This document shows positions 34,457-45,615 of a stretch of 64,000 nucleotides of DNA, piece by piece. Source of the DNA: Charina bottae (Eukaryota > Chordata > Lepidosauria > Squamata > Charinaidae); NCBI GenBank assembly GCA_023362775.1, contig JALMGJ010000001.1, positions 59,613,501-59,677,500 of the forward strand. The letters run 5' to 3'. Position 1 is the first letter of the stretch, and every line of letters starts with the position of its first letter. The notes under the pieces were generated by a model. That model saw only the letters and a list, made by a program, of their open reading frames with translations, had not been told where the DNA came from and did not search any database. The position numbers were made by a program, and so were the translations under genes.

Positions 34457-34694
34457 AGGGCCAGTTTGGTGTAGTAATTAAGGCATCAGGCTAGAAACTG
34501 GGAGACCATGAGTTCTAGTCCCACCTTCAACATGAAGCCAGCTGGGTGAACTTGGGCCAGTCACTCTCAGCCCTAGGAAGGAGGCAATGGCAAACCACTT
34601 CCAAAATCTTGCTAAGAAAACTGGAGGGACTTGTCCAGGCAATCACCAGGAGTCAATACTGACTCGAAGGTACACGCACAGACACACACACAGG
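34457..34694 (+). repeat. tRNA-derived SINE, family B variant
   Basis: Head GGGCCAGTTTGGTGTAGTAA, CTAGTCCCACCTTCAAC, CTTGGGCCAGTCACTCTCAG, GGAGGCAATGGCAAACCACT and GGGACTTGTCCAGGCAATCA, ending in GACTCGAAGG plus a short CA tract. Confidence 0.88.
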
Positions 34695-34720
34695 TTTACA
34701 ATGTCAAGATTTCTGATGAT

Positions 34721-34829
34721 ATTTATTTATTTTTATTTATTTATCATATTTCTTTATTGCCCAACTCGTATTGCAACGACTCTGGGTGGTTTACAAGCAA
34801 ATTAAAATATTGTTAAAAACAGATACAGT
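34721..34829 (-). mobile_element. L2-type LINE 3' tail
   Basis: ATTTATTT tail, CTTTATTGCCCAACTCG and GACTCTGGGTGGTTTACAAG: minus-strand L2 3' end, later interrupted by the Bov-B at 34840. Confidence 0.75.
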
Positions 34830-35028
34830 ATAAAATATACTGTAAATCTCCAGCAAAGGAGATAGTTACCTTGTCGTGGTGCTGGAGCTTGAGCACCTCA
34901 ATGAAACCATGAGCTAAACCGTGAAGGGACACCCAAGACGGGAAGGTCGTGGCAGAGAGGTCAGACTAAATACGATCCCTGGGGAATGTAATGGCAACCC
35001 ACCCCAGTATTCTTGCCGTGAAAACTAA

Positions 35029-35565
35029 ATGGATCAGTACAACCAGAGATATGTCGGTATACCATCGGAAGATGGGACTCCCAGGTCGGAAGATGGTCAA
35101 AATGCTACTGGGGAGGAACAGAGGATACGTTCAACTAGCCCCAGATGTGATGACGCAGCTAGCTCAAAGCCGAAAGGACGGCTAGCGGCCGACGGTGTTG
35201 GTGGTGAACGACGAATCCGATGTTCTAAAGATCAACACACCATAGGAACCTGGAATGTAAGATCTATGAGCCAGGGCAAATTGGATGTGGTTATTGGTGA
35301 GATGTCAAGATTAAATATAGACATTTTAGGTGTCAGTGAACTGAAATGGACTGGGATGGGCCACTTCACATCAGATGACCACCAGATCTACTACTGTGGA
35401 CAAGAGGACCACAGAAGAAATGGAGTAGCCTTCATAATTAATAATAAAGTGGCTAAAGCAGTGCTTGGATACAATCCAAAAAACGATAGAATGATCTCAA
35501 TTCGAATTCAGGGTAAGCCATTTAACATCACTAAAGAGAATAGGGAAGACCCACAGATCAGTTAG
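35029..35565 (+). pseudogene. Bov-B endonuclease domain, truncated by internal deletion
   Basis: Encodes the N-terminal apurinic-type endonuclease that nicks target DNA for Bov-B insertion. Recognisable segments: TIGTWNVRSMSQGKLD near residue 73 (with the first catalytic Asn region), LNIDILGVSELKWTG with the catalytic Glu, and YYCGQEDHRRNGVAFI. After RIQGKPFNIT (about 35530) the sequence jumps directly to coding sequence from just before the RT region, in another frame, and reaches a stop at 35565. The later catalytic segments (GDWN-like and SDH motifs) are deleted, so no active nuclease can be made. Confidence 0.9.
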
Positions 35566-37642
35566 ATATGAGCTCACTAATATTCCTAAGGAATATGCAG
35601 TGGAGGTGAAGAATAGATTTAAGGGACTAGATTTAGTAGATAGGGTCCCAGAAGAACTATGGACAGAAGTTCGCAACATTGTTCAGGAGGCGGCAACAAA
35701 AAACGTCCCAAAGAAAAAGAAAACCAAGAAGGCAAGATGGCTGCCTGCTGAGACACTGGAAGTAGCCCAAGAAAGAAGGAAAGCAAAAGGCAACAGTGAT
35801 AGGGTGAGATATGCCCAATTAAATGCAAAATTCCAGAGGTTAGCCAGAAGAGATAAGGAATTATTTTTAAACAAGCAATGCGCGGAAGTGGAAGAAGACA
35901 ATAGAATAGGAAGGACAAGAGACCTCTTCCAGAAAATTAGAAACATCGGAGGTAAATTCCAGGCAAAAATGGGTATCATCAAAAACAAAGATGGCAAGGA
36001 CCTAACAGAAGCAGAAGAGATCAAGAAAAGGTGGCAGGAATATATGGAAGATCTGTATAGGAAGGATAATAATATTGGAGATAGCTTTGACAGTGTGGTC
36101 AGTGAGTTAGAGCCAGACATCCTGAAGAGTGAGGTTGAATGGGCCTTAAGAAGCATTGCTAATAACAAGGCAGCAGGAGATGACGGTATCCCAGCTGAAC
36201 TGTTTAAAATCTTGCAAGATGATGCTGTCAAGGTGATGCATGCCATATGCCAGCAAATTTGGAAAACACAAGAATGGCCATCAGATTGGAAAAAATCAAC
36301 TTATATCCCCATACCAAAAAAGGGAAGCACTAAAGAATGTTCAAACTATCGAACAGTGGCACTTATTTCACATGCCAGTAAGGTAATGCTCAAGATCTTG
36401 CAAGGTAGACTCCAGCAATTCATGGAGCGAGAATTGCCAGATGTACAAGCTGGGTTTAGAAAAGGCAGAGGAACTAGAGACCAAATTGCCAATATCCGCT
36501 GGATAATGGAGAAAGCCAGGGAGTTTCAGAAAAACATCTATTTTTGTTTTATTGACTATTCTAAAGCCTTTGACTATGTGGATCATAACAAATTGTGGCA
36601 AGTTCTTGGTGGTATGGGGATTCAAGCATTCCATCTTGTCTGCCTCCTGAGGAATCTGTATAACGACCAAGTAGCAACAGTAAGAACAGAGCACGGAACA
36701 ACGGACTGGTTTAAGATTGGGAAAGGAGTACGGCAGGGCTGTATACTCTCACCCTACCTATTCAACCTACCTATTCAACCTGTACGCAGAACACATCATG
36801 CGACGTGCTGGGCTTGAGGAATCCAAGGCTGGAGTTAAAATCACTGGAAGAAACATTAACAATCTCAGATATGCAGATGATACCACTTTGATGGCTGAAA
36901 GCGAGGAGGAGTTGAGGAGCCTTATGACGAAGGTGAAAGAAGAAAGTGCAAAAGCTGGGTTGCAGTTAAACCTCAAAAAAAAACCAAGATTATGGCAACC
37001 AGCTTGATTGATAACTGGCAAATAGAGGGAGAAAAAGTGGAGGCAGTGACAGACTTTGTATTTCTAGGCTCAAAGATTACTGCAGATGCTGACTGCAGCC
37101 AGGAAATCAGAAGACGTCTACTTCTTGGGAGGAGAGCAATGGCAAATCTTGATAAAATAGTTAAGAGCAGAGACATCACACTGACAACAAAGGTCCGCAT
37201 AGTTAAAGCAATGGTATTCCCTGTAGTAACCTATGGCTGTGAGAGCTGGACCATAAGGAAGGCTGAGCGAAGGAAGATAGATGCTTTTGAACTGTGGTGT
37301 TGGAGGAAAATTCTGAGAGTGCCTTGGACTGCAAGAAGATCAAACCAGTCCATACTCCAGGAAATAAAGCCAGACTGCTCACTTGAGGGAATGATATTAA
37401 AGGCAAAACTGAAGTACTTTGGCCACATAATGAGAAGACAGGATACCCTGGAGAAGAAGCTGATGCTAGGGAAAGTGGAAGGCAAAAGGAAGAGGGGCCA
37501 ACCAAGGGCAAGATGGATGGATGATATTCTGGAGGTGACGGACTCGACCATGGGGGAGCTGGGGATGGTGACGGCTGACAGGAAGCTCTGGCGTGGGCTG
37601 GTCCATGAAGTCACGAAGAGTCGGAACCGACTGAACGAATAA
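35531..37642 (+). pseudogene. Bov-B reverse transcriptase and C-terminal domain, frameshifted
   Basis: Continues from the deletion junction as NRFKGLDLVDRVPEELW through the reverse transcriptase: FIDYSKAFDYVDHNKLW (motif A), GVRQGCILSPYLFNL (motif B), then in a second frame LRYADDTTLMAESEEELRSL (motif C, YADD), and in a third frame the C-terminal part ITADADCSQEIRRRLLLGR to VHEVTKSRNRLNE. The first frame change comes from a 13-bp tandem duplication (CCTATTCAACCTA twice, 36756-36781); the second from an enlarged A run at 36975-36983. Catalytic residues survive, but the protein would be cut twice. Bov-B is the presumed driver of the family A SINEs. Confidence 0.9.
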
Positions 37643-37660
37643 ACAACAAAATAAAATATA

Positions 37661-39340
37661 AATACACATAAATATAAGAATATAAAATATAAAATCCAAG
37701 ATGGTGGAATAACAGTGTCATCATTGGCCCTGTCAAGGTGCCAACCACCCCCATGATTGACTATCCCCCCTCCCACCCCAAGCTTGGTGGCACATCCAAG
37801 TCTTAACCCCCTTTCGGATATCTTGTGTTTGCAGTGCTTTGGAAAAGGACTGCCAGGACCATGGACATCTGACAGAGCGAGTCACAGTAGCCTAGTTCAC
37901 AGATAATATAAAGCCACAATAGATGGGTTAGCAAACCATAAGTCAAACGTCCACATCATGACTTAATTTTAAGTAGCACCCAGGCCATTATGTCATCAAC
38001 ATGGTTGTAAATGTACTCATGACTAATGGCAATGCAAATCACATTTTATGGAAGCACTTCCAAAGATATGCCGTGGCCTACAGAAAATAAAATCAGCACA
38101 GATTTTATTTGACTCCAATTTAAGATCCATTATTAGTTTTGTGTCAAATAGGATTTTAGCAAGAAAAAAGTGGTATTATCAAAAGCTTATTCTCATCAAA
38201 ATCTGAACAGCCACCCATTTCTTAATCCTACAAATTCCAGACCTTAATGCCATCAGATCAAAGGCCTACACAGTTCATCAACCTGTTTACCTGGGTGGCC
38301 AGCCAGATACCCATGGGAAGCACACAAGCAGGGTAGGATCATAACAGCCTTCACCTGCTACTTTTCTCCCCTCCAGCTGGTACTGAGAAGCATCCAGAAT
38401 TTACTGGATTTATCTTCCATTGATTTACTTAGCTCTCTTTTAAAACTATGCCAGTTTTATATCTTGTAAAACCAAATTATATTATCCATCTATCCAACCA
38501 GCCATCTATTTAAAAAATGTCCAGTCTTGGTCATTGCACTCAAATCTTGGTCTTCGTGGCATTATTGTTTTGCTTTTCATATTCCTTTGCTTCATGTGGT
38601 TGATACAAAATTCTTTTACTGCCCCCAACCACACATCTATTTGGAAAATCTGTACTTAAATAACATGTCTCGAAGGAAAAAAACAAATTAATCTAAATTA
38701 TACATTACCACTTGGATAACTTTATTGTGATGATGAAAGCAGGTTAATTAGGAGAAGACATTCAGATGATTACACACATTTATAGCATTTAGGTATTTTT
38801 TAAAATAATGGCTGAAAGTAGAAAAATAAATAAGATCTATTCACAAAGTTTCATGAGTCTAAGGATAATCCAAGGTGTCTATCACTCATCAGAAAATTGG
38901 TCTTAAACTAGTTGGGGAAAATAACATCCAAGATTAATTTCAGAATATATCAGTAAAGAAATGCAAAATAAAAAAGTTCTTTCCTACTGTGTCTCAAGTA
39001 CACATTAAACATATGGAAGACCTGGGTACAAATCTTCAGTCAACTATAATCTTGTGCAATTTTTAGTATTGAATTAACATTAGTCTCTTACCTGGAAAAC
39101 AAAAATACATTATTTCACAAAATTATTCCAAGTTGAAAGTGTTCTAATACTATCATGTCAGGACTCTCTCTCACCATACAAGGGAGAACAAAGAAAAAGA
39201 TTATGTTATAATGGCAAGGCAAGACAAGGATCCACAATAATTTGCTGCACAAAATTCAAAACTAGTCGCATATGGGAAATCATACAGAAAAGGTGAATGA
39301 CTAGGCGAGCAGCTAGAGCTAGCAATTTATTCACTAGTTG
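37661..39340. other. Intergenic DNA, unassigned
   Basis: No gene; a C-rich stretch at 37741-37785 stands out. Nothing else recognised. Confidence 0.5.
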
Positions 39341-39344
39341 GATT

Positions 39345-39560
39345 CAGACATCATGCTAAACCAGTGTTTATCAACCTTGGCAACTTTAAGATGTGTGGTT
39401 TTCAACTCCCAGGATTCCCCAGCCAGCCCAGGGAATCCTGGGAGTTGAAGTCCACACATCTTAAAGAAACCAAGGTTGAGAAACACTGCGCTAAACCATA
39501 ATGTGATCTGTTGAGCCAAAGGAAACCACATTAAAACTTATTCTGAAGTGAACCCAGTTA
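39345..39560. mobile_element. Possible MITE interrupted by another MITE
   Basis: TCAGACATCATGCTAAAC on the left and CTAAACCATAATGTGATC on the right of the inserted hairpin element match the ends seen at 26570. Extent uncertain. Confidence 0.4.
39362..39488. mobile_element. Palindromic hAT-like MITE (CAGTGTTTCTCAACC type), copy 3
   Basis: Ends CAGTGTTTATCAACCTTGG and GGTTGAGAAACACTG, hairpin centre CCAGCCAGCCCAGGG; 8-bp duplication TGCTAAAC (39354-39361) against CGCTAAAC (39489-39496). Confidence 0.88.
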
Positions 39561-40379
39561 GTGAGTGAATGAATGAGTTTTTGACGACTAATATAGGATC
39601 TTAGATATAATCTTTACACAATCTGGCTACTCTGCCAACACCTCATAGCTACCTATGCGGTATTTATAAGCTCAATCGACATTATTTTTCTCCTGTATGT
39701 AATCCATTTCTTTTACTATAATGTGTCATTATTAGGTGATAGTAAGAATCTGAGAAGACTAAGCTAAGACCCATATAGTAACAATATATAATACTGTTTG
39801 TAAGGTCATCTCTATCCTTTCCTTGCCCCCAAATTTTGGTCATTTAATCATAGACAGAAGGAAAAGAGTTCATTCAGTTTAATTCAGGGACCTCAACATC
39901 TAACGTAAGAATGAGAAAAATATTTCTCTTTCCACACCATGCATAATTTGGTGTCATGACCCTTCTCACTGGCTCTTTTACCTCAACCTAAAAAACCACA
40001 ATGAATATATGGATATAGATAAAATAGTATATCTATTTTTTTTCTGACAGTGGATGCAAAGTCACAGATCTGTATCTTTTAAGTATTTAAGATGCTGAAA
40101 TATGAACTAATTTTCTTTCAGTAATCCTTAAATGACTACAGTAAAATCCTGATGTTTGCATATACCTTGCAATGGCCAAAATAGTTTTTCTTCCTCTACT
40201 TATTTAATTTTCCCCAACTATTTTTGAAAAATATGAACCCGTTATTCAAGCTGGCATTATGCTTTGCATTCAACAGCTTATATAACTTGAAACTGAAATG
40301 TGCTACGTATATTTTCGGATATTAAGAAAAAGCTCAATTTCTGGACATGTTCAAGTCACTTCTTGGCTATAATACAGAA
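39561..40379. other. Intergenic DNA, unassigned
   Basis: No gene or repeat recognised. Confidence 0.5.
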
Positions 40380-40546
40380 GTTGTTTGCCATTGCCTTCTT
40401 CAGATTTTTTTTTTTTTTTTTTTTTTTTTGCCTTCCAAAGCTATTCTACAGCCCTGGAATTTCCTGGTACTCTTCCATCCAAGTAGAAAACTAGTCGGGC
40501 CCCACTTAGCTTTTTTGAGATCAACCAAGTTTCCCTAGGTGCTGAC
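40380..40546 (-). repeat. 5S-rRNA-derived SINE with internal poly-T
   Basis: On the minus strand: AAGCTAAGTGGGGCCCGACTAG then ACTTGGATGGAAGAGTACCA and GAATTCCAGG-like 5S segments with CAGGGCTGTAGAATAG. The intermediate promoter of 5S RNA is well preserved. A run of about 24 T (plus strand, 40407-40429) separates it from the GAAGAAGGCAATGGCAAAC body. Confidence 0.8.
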
Positions 40547-41086
40547 TTCTGCTGTGGCATTTTATAAATATGGGTTGCATATAAACAGAAAATTTAACTT
40601 CAGATCTATAGTTTCAAATTGGGAATTTCACAAGTTTTCAAATCGAAACACTAGGCACACATTAAAATAGATAATATTTTATTTGGGCCAATCAGATATC
40701 ACATAATTACACAGCAAGCTTTTGCCTACTTCAGAACTTTTCAGCAACTCAATGTTAGCATACCTAATGTAACATATTTATATTGATTGTTGTATTTATC
40801 TTGTATAGGAGTTGTCTGTAGCAAGAACAGTATATTGCATGATGAAAGAACACAGAAGAATGGCAGAAATCAGGATATATATATATATATTGATAATTAA
40901 TAATATTAAAGTCACACAATTCACTTTTCCATTTGAAGTTATGAGACATTTTTAAGGTGGTGGATGAAAATACAGTTTGTTCTGATGCTTAATTAGCACA
41001 GTTCTGCCAAGCAATATGGTGGTCTAGTGACCTAATACCTGACGTCAAATACAGCAACACCCATTTCCCAATATTTTATAGATCAC
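40547..41086. other. Intergenic DNA, unassigned
   Basis: No gene or assigned repeat; short TA run at 40876-40890. Confidence 0.5.
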
Positions 41087-41095
41087 TACCTAAAG

Positions 41096-41437
41096 TAGGG
41101 GTGTGGTGGCTCAGCGGGTAAGACGGCAGGCTTGTCGATCGGAAGATCGCAAGTTCGGAGGTTCGAATCCCTAGCCCCGCGTGACGGAGTGAGCTCCCGC
41201 ACTAGCCCCAGCTCTTGCCAACCTAGCAATTCGAAAGCATGCAAATGGAAATAGATTAATAGGTACCACTTTGGTGGGTAGGTAACAGCATTCCGCATGC
41301 GTCATGCCGGCCACATGACCGTGGAAGCGTCTTCGGACAACGCTGGCTCTTCGGCTAACAAACGGAGATGAGCACCGGCCCCTAGAGTCGGACACGACTG
41401 CACAAATGTGTGTGGGGGAACCTTTACCTTTACTTTT
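41096..41437 (+). repeat. tRNA-derived SINE, family A, full length
   Basis: Head GGTGGCTCAGCGGGTAAGAC, box-B-like GGTTCGAATCCCTAGCC, body and Bov-B-like tail AGAGTCGGACACGACTGC, end CTTTACCTTTACTTT. Exact 9-bp target duplication TACCTAAAG (41087-41095, 41438-41446). Confidence 0.93.
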
Positions 41438-41446
41438 TACCTAAAG

Positions 41447-42328
41447 GATAAATTCAGAACTTCAACGTGCACAACCACAAGTCTAAAAATATGTATCGTG
41501 TTAATTTGAGGAGAAAGGAAAATGCAAATCCAACCAATCACCCTCACCACTTTCTTCTACAAGTTTAATTTAGTAAAAATTTCAGCACATTACACTGTAA
41601 GGGCAACCGTTTACATATGATGAAAATGGGTAACAATTTTCCCAACAGATAATCCCACTGTTAGGTGAATGCTTTGGTGAGCTCATTACTCTAACTACAC
41701 TTTTCAATATGCCATCATGGATCCAAGTCCACAGAGGGGTTTATAAATGCTTCCCCTCCTTTTGAGTACTTAGAAACACCTTGAAGTAGTGCATTAGATG
41801 TAATTTCGGCTGCCCTAGGTGGTCAAATGTGGCTGGTGTTTTGCATTCTAGCATTGATGGGGGGGGGTCTACTCTGATGTTTTATGTTTCAGCTGTTTCT
41901 GTTTAATCTTTTGCTAGTAAAAATGGCTGCAACCTGCCCTAAGCCCATCATTAGAAAGTATATATTATTAAATAAGAAGAGCTTGTACCTGGCATAGGAG
42001 AAGCTGATAATGTAAAGTGCCATCCAGAAGTTTGAATGTAATTTAAATGCTCTGTGAGAGGGGAAGATCAACTTCAACTCTATATAGATTATGCCAATAT
42101 GCACAGGAATCTCCAGATTGGGGGAATGTACTAGAAAACAATCAGGAAACTCCTAGAAACAGGGAAACCCCCAGGACTACATATCACCTATCCTTACTAT
42201 TGGAATTTCCTTGAGACTATTTGATTAAATGGGGCTGCATCAATTGAAAAACATTAATTCCATTTAGAATTCCCCTCCTCACCATGAAGAAGGAGCTTGT
42301 TAGGTAGAAGGGCAGAGGTACAAACAGT
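41447..42328. other. Intergenic DNA, unassigned
   Basis: No gene or repeat recognised. Confidence 0.5.
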
Positions 42329-42587
42329 GAGAGCCAGTTTGGTCTAGTGGTTAAGGCACCAGGCTAGAAACCAGGAGACCGTGAGTTCTAGTCCCGCCTA
42401 AGGCATGAAAGCCGGCTGGGTGACCTTGGGCCAGTCACACTCTCTCAGCCCAACTCACCTCACAGGGTTGTTGTTTGGGGAAAATAGGAGGAGGAAGGAG
42501 TATTAGGTATGTTCGCCGCCTTGACTTATTTATAAAAATAATAAAAGCGGGATAGAAAATAAATAAATAAAATAAATAAATAAAATT
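42329..42587 (+). repeat. tRNA-derived SINE, family B, full length
   Basis: GAGAGCCAGTTTGGTCTAGT head, GTTCTAGTCCCGCCTAAGG, CAACTCACCTCACAGGGTTG, GTTCGCCGCCTTGACTTATT and an AAATAAATAAAAT tail. Cleanest copy of this family in the window. Confidence 0.92.
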
Positions 42588-44798
42588 ATAGCAAACCCAA
42601 GGTGCCCTTCAAACTACCTGCACAGTCCTTAGGTCCATGCTCTAATAACCATGAATTTTAGCATGCAAGTCCAGTAAAGACGAAGCTTCACAACCCCTCC
42701 CTTTCTCTCCAGTACCCCAAAACAGAAAAAAGTGGCTCACCACAGCCTATATCCTGAATTTTCCTTCATCTTTTAAAATCTCAGTTATATCCAGCTATCA
42801 CAACACTCCTGAGAACAAAAGTAACCTATAGAGCCTTTCTAAGCCAATAGTCTCTAGAGCACTGCATTTTTCAACACAAATATTTCACCATGTATTTTAT
42901 GATAAAAATGAAGCCAACTTGCAATTGCCGAACTAGAAGGACAAGCAAAATCTTACATTAATGTCAATCAATATTTAAACTCCCAGTGATCTTTTCAAAA
43001 CCCTTCTTTTTCTGACTGGGTAGATGCCTCTGTTCTGAGTATACAAAGAGTTTTGGACCTGTTTAGTTTAGGAAATACTGAAAATTTCTGGTCTGTTAGA
43101 CAATGTCTTGTTAAGATGAATTAAGAGAACTCTGTATGGTATAAAAAGGCATCTTTGTTTGAATCAAGCCCTCTCTACAGTATATGCACATGTGGATCTG
43201 TAAATCACTTTCAGTATTATCAATTTGAGTCACTTTCGTTCTTCTGTTTGATACTACTATAATTTTTCACATCAATCTCTTTATCCCAGTCTTTATTTGA
43301 GGCTTCCATCATGTAGTCTTCTCATTGTATCCTCCATGTCTGTCCTTCGAATTTCAATGCACCCTAAAAGCTGGGAGAGGAAGAGTAGATAAAAAATTAA
43401 GTAAATTGTAATTGAAAAATTCAATATGCTAAATTTATTATAATCAATAATCAAATTCATAAATAGGTTGAAAAGAATACAGAATCTAATTCAAATGTCT
43501 ATCTTCTTTAATCAAATAGGTGATACCTATCTAAGTAGAAAGTATTCAGTGCGTTCAAAAAGTATTCAATTTATGAAATTTAAGGGAAAAGGTTATTTGA
43601 GAAAATTCTGCAAATTCTGCAGTTTCACATATCTTGGCAGACAAATTTATGTGTCACAACAATTAAATAAATGGTTTACAAGGGAAAATCCAAGGGGGCT
43701 GCTGACATTTTGTTCTGACTGGTCTTCACTGGGGCTTCTTCTGACTTTGTAAGTAGCTTTTGCCTGTGGCACAACAGTAGAAGGGCAGAAGAGCTAAATC
43801 TGACTAGGAACAAATGTGAGGGAGAACTGGGAATTAAAACAAAAAATCTGAAGCTTCAGGTCTGTGCATAAAAGACTTGAAAAGCCCTCAAGTAGCTTCC
43901 CAGTTAGGAACAGTCTAACAGTTTACCAGGACAGGAAAGCCCACTACTTTACCCTTTACCCTAATGACCTTTCACAAATGCCAGAAGCAGTACTGTATAA
44001 AAAAACCCCAGAGGTCCCTGAGGGAGGAAATGCAATTTTACCACTTGTCTGCTAGCCACTAACAGGTTTTTGGCTTTTGTGGGCTTATTTACAAGGCTGA
44101 ACTAAAAAAATATCCTGGAAATACTAATGCATGAATACAACTGTGAAAAGGGCTTTTTCCTATCATGTTTCAGGGCCTATCAGGATTGCCTGTCAGATGT
44201 CAGATTGTCCAGAAAATCTGAGGCTGATTATTGTTCTTCATTTCTCAACTCCAAACCACCCAAAGTACAAGGATAATTAATAGGGTTCCATTCTTCCTGT
44301 TCTTTTCCTATCATAGATAAATCATTAGGCTGGCCAAGACAATCTCCACAGAAAGTAAGTCCTGAAAGCCCACGTGTAATGAATTTAGAAGCCCCTGTCT
44401 GATCCAAGAATACCTGGAACTGTATGACAACCATTTGTTCCAGCTCTCCAAGGCTACTCCCATAACAATGTTTAACTGGAGATGCCTTCAATAAACAGAT
44501 TTAATTATAGATGCTTGTTTCAAGCATGTTAGAACTTATTTTGACCTCTGTAAATTTTAGATGGACATTTGGTTCAGTTGTGGATGTATGTTATGTAAAC
44601 TCAACACCCGATGATACAAGCTCAAAAGCTCCAGGTTTACTAGCCAATTGGATATAATTGCATTTGTGCATGAAAATGCATGCAAAAACGTATCTAGGTG
44701 GTTCAAGATTCAGATGAGAATTATGGTACATAGGGAGCTGCACTACTCCCTACAATTTTTTTTGTTGGATCAAGGTAAAAAATGAATAGATCAGAACT
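42588..44798. other. Intergenic DNA, unassigned
   Basis: About 2.2 kb with no gene or repeat that I can assign. Confidence 0.5.
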
Positions 44799-44810
44799 AC
44801 ATTTTCCAAC

Positions 44811-45590
44811 AACCTCAGATATGCAGACGATACCACCCTAATGGCAGAAAGTGAAGAGGAACTAAAGAGCCTCTTGATGAGGGTGAAAGAGGAGAGTGCA
44901 AAAGCTGGCTTGAAACTCAAAATTAAAAAAACTCAGATCATGGCATCTGGTCCCATCACTTCCTGGCAAATAGAAGGGGAAGAAATGGAAGCAGTAACAG
45001 ATTTTATTTTCTTGGGCTCCAAGATCACCGCAGATGGTGACTGCAGCCATGAAATTAAAAGACGCTTGCTCCTTGGGAGGAAAGCTATGGCAAACCTAGA
45101 CAGCATATTAAAAAGCAGAGACATCACCTTGCCGACAAAGGTCCGTATAATTAAAGCTATGGTTTTCCCAGTAGTAATGTATGGCTGTGAGAGTTGGACC
45201 ATAAGGAAGGCTGAGTGCCGAAGAATTGATGCTTTTGAACTGTGGTGATGGAGAAGATTCTTGAGAGTCCCTTGGACTGCAAGGAGGTCAAACCAGTCAA
45301 TCCTAAAGGAAATCAACCCTGACTGCTCATTGGAAGGACAGATACTGAAGCTGAAGCTCAAATACTTTGGCCACCTAATGTGAAGAGAGGACTCAATGGA
45401 AAAGACCCTGATGCTGGGAAAGACTGAAGGCAAAAGGAGAAGGGGACGGCAGAGGATGAGATGGTTAGATAGCATCACTGATGTAATGAACATGAATTTG
45501 AGTAAACTCCGGGAGACAGTGGAGGACAGGAAGGCCTGGCGTGCTATGGTCCATGAGGTCACGAAGAGTCGGACACAACTAAACGACTGA
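44811..45590 (+). pseudogene. Bov-B reverse transcriptase C-terminal fragment
   Basis: Encodes NLRYADDTTLMAESEEELKS through the C-terminal domain (FLGSKITADGDCSHEIKRRL, GCESWTIRKAECRRIDAFELW) to VHEVTKSRTQLND. In-frame TGA codons interrupt it at 45246-45248, where the full copy has a Cys codon, and at about 45381-45383. It is the dead 3' end of a truncated insertion and differs noticeably in sequence from the copy at 34840, so the two derive from different source elements. Confidence 0.88.
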
Positions 45591-45603
45591 ACAACAACAA
45601 AAA
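44811..45603 (+). mobile_element. Bov-B LINE, 5'-truncated copy
   Basis: Starts at AACCTCAGATATGCAGACGA, just before the YADD motif, and runs to GACTGAACAACAACAAAAA. Exact 12-bp target duplication ACATTTTCCAAC (44799-44810, 45604-45615). Confidence 0.93.
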
Positions 45604-45615
45604 ACATTTTCCAAC

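Larger units (their letters stand above)
34840..37650 (+). mobile_element. Bov-B (RTE) LINE, near full length with internal deletion
   Basis: Complete from 5' untranslated region to CAACAA-rich 3' end and flanked by an exact 10-bp target duplication ATAAAATATA (34830-34839, 37651-37660). Encodes endonuclease and reverse transcriptase in broken frames. At 2811 bp it is several hundred bases shorter than a full Bov-B, the deficit lying in the endonuclease domain. Confidence 0.93.

Noticed and set aside
40440..40546. 5S rRNA gene
   Set aside because: Only the internal promoter portion matches, with substitutions, and it continues into a SINE body.
41096..41180. Functional tRNA gene (box A and B-like sequence)
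   Set aside because: It is the head of a SINE with body, Bov-B-like tail and target duplication; it cannot fold as an intact cloverleaf by inspection.
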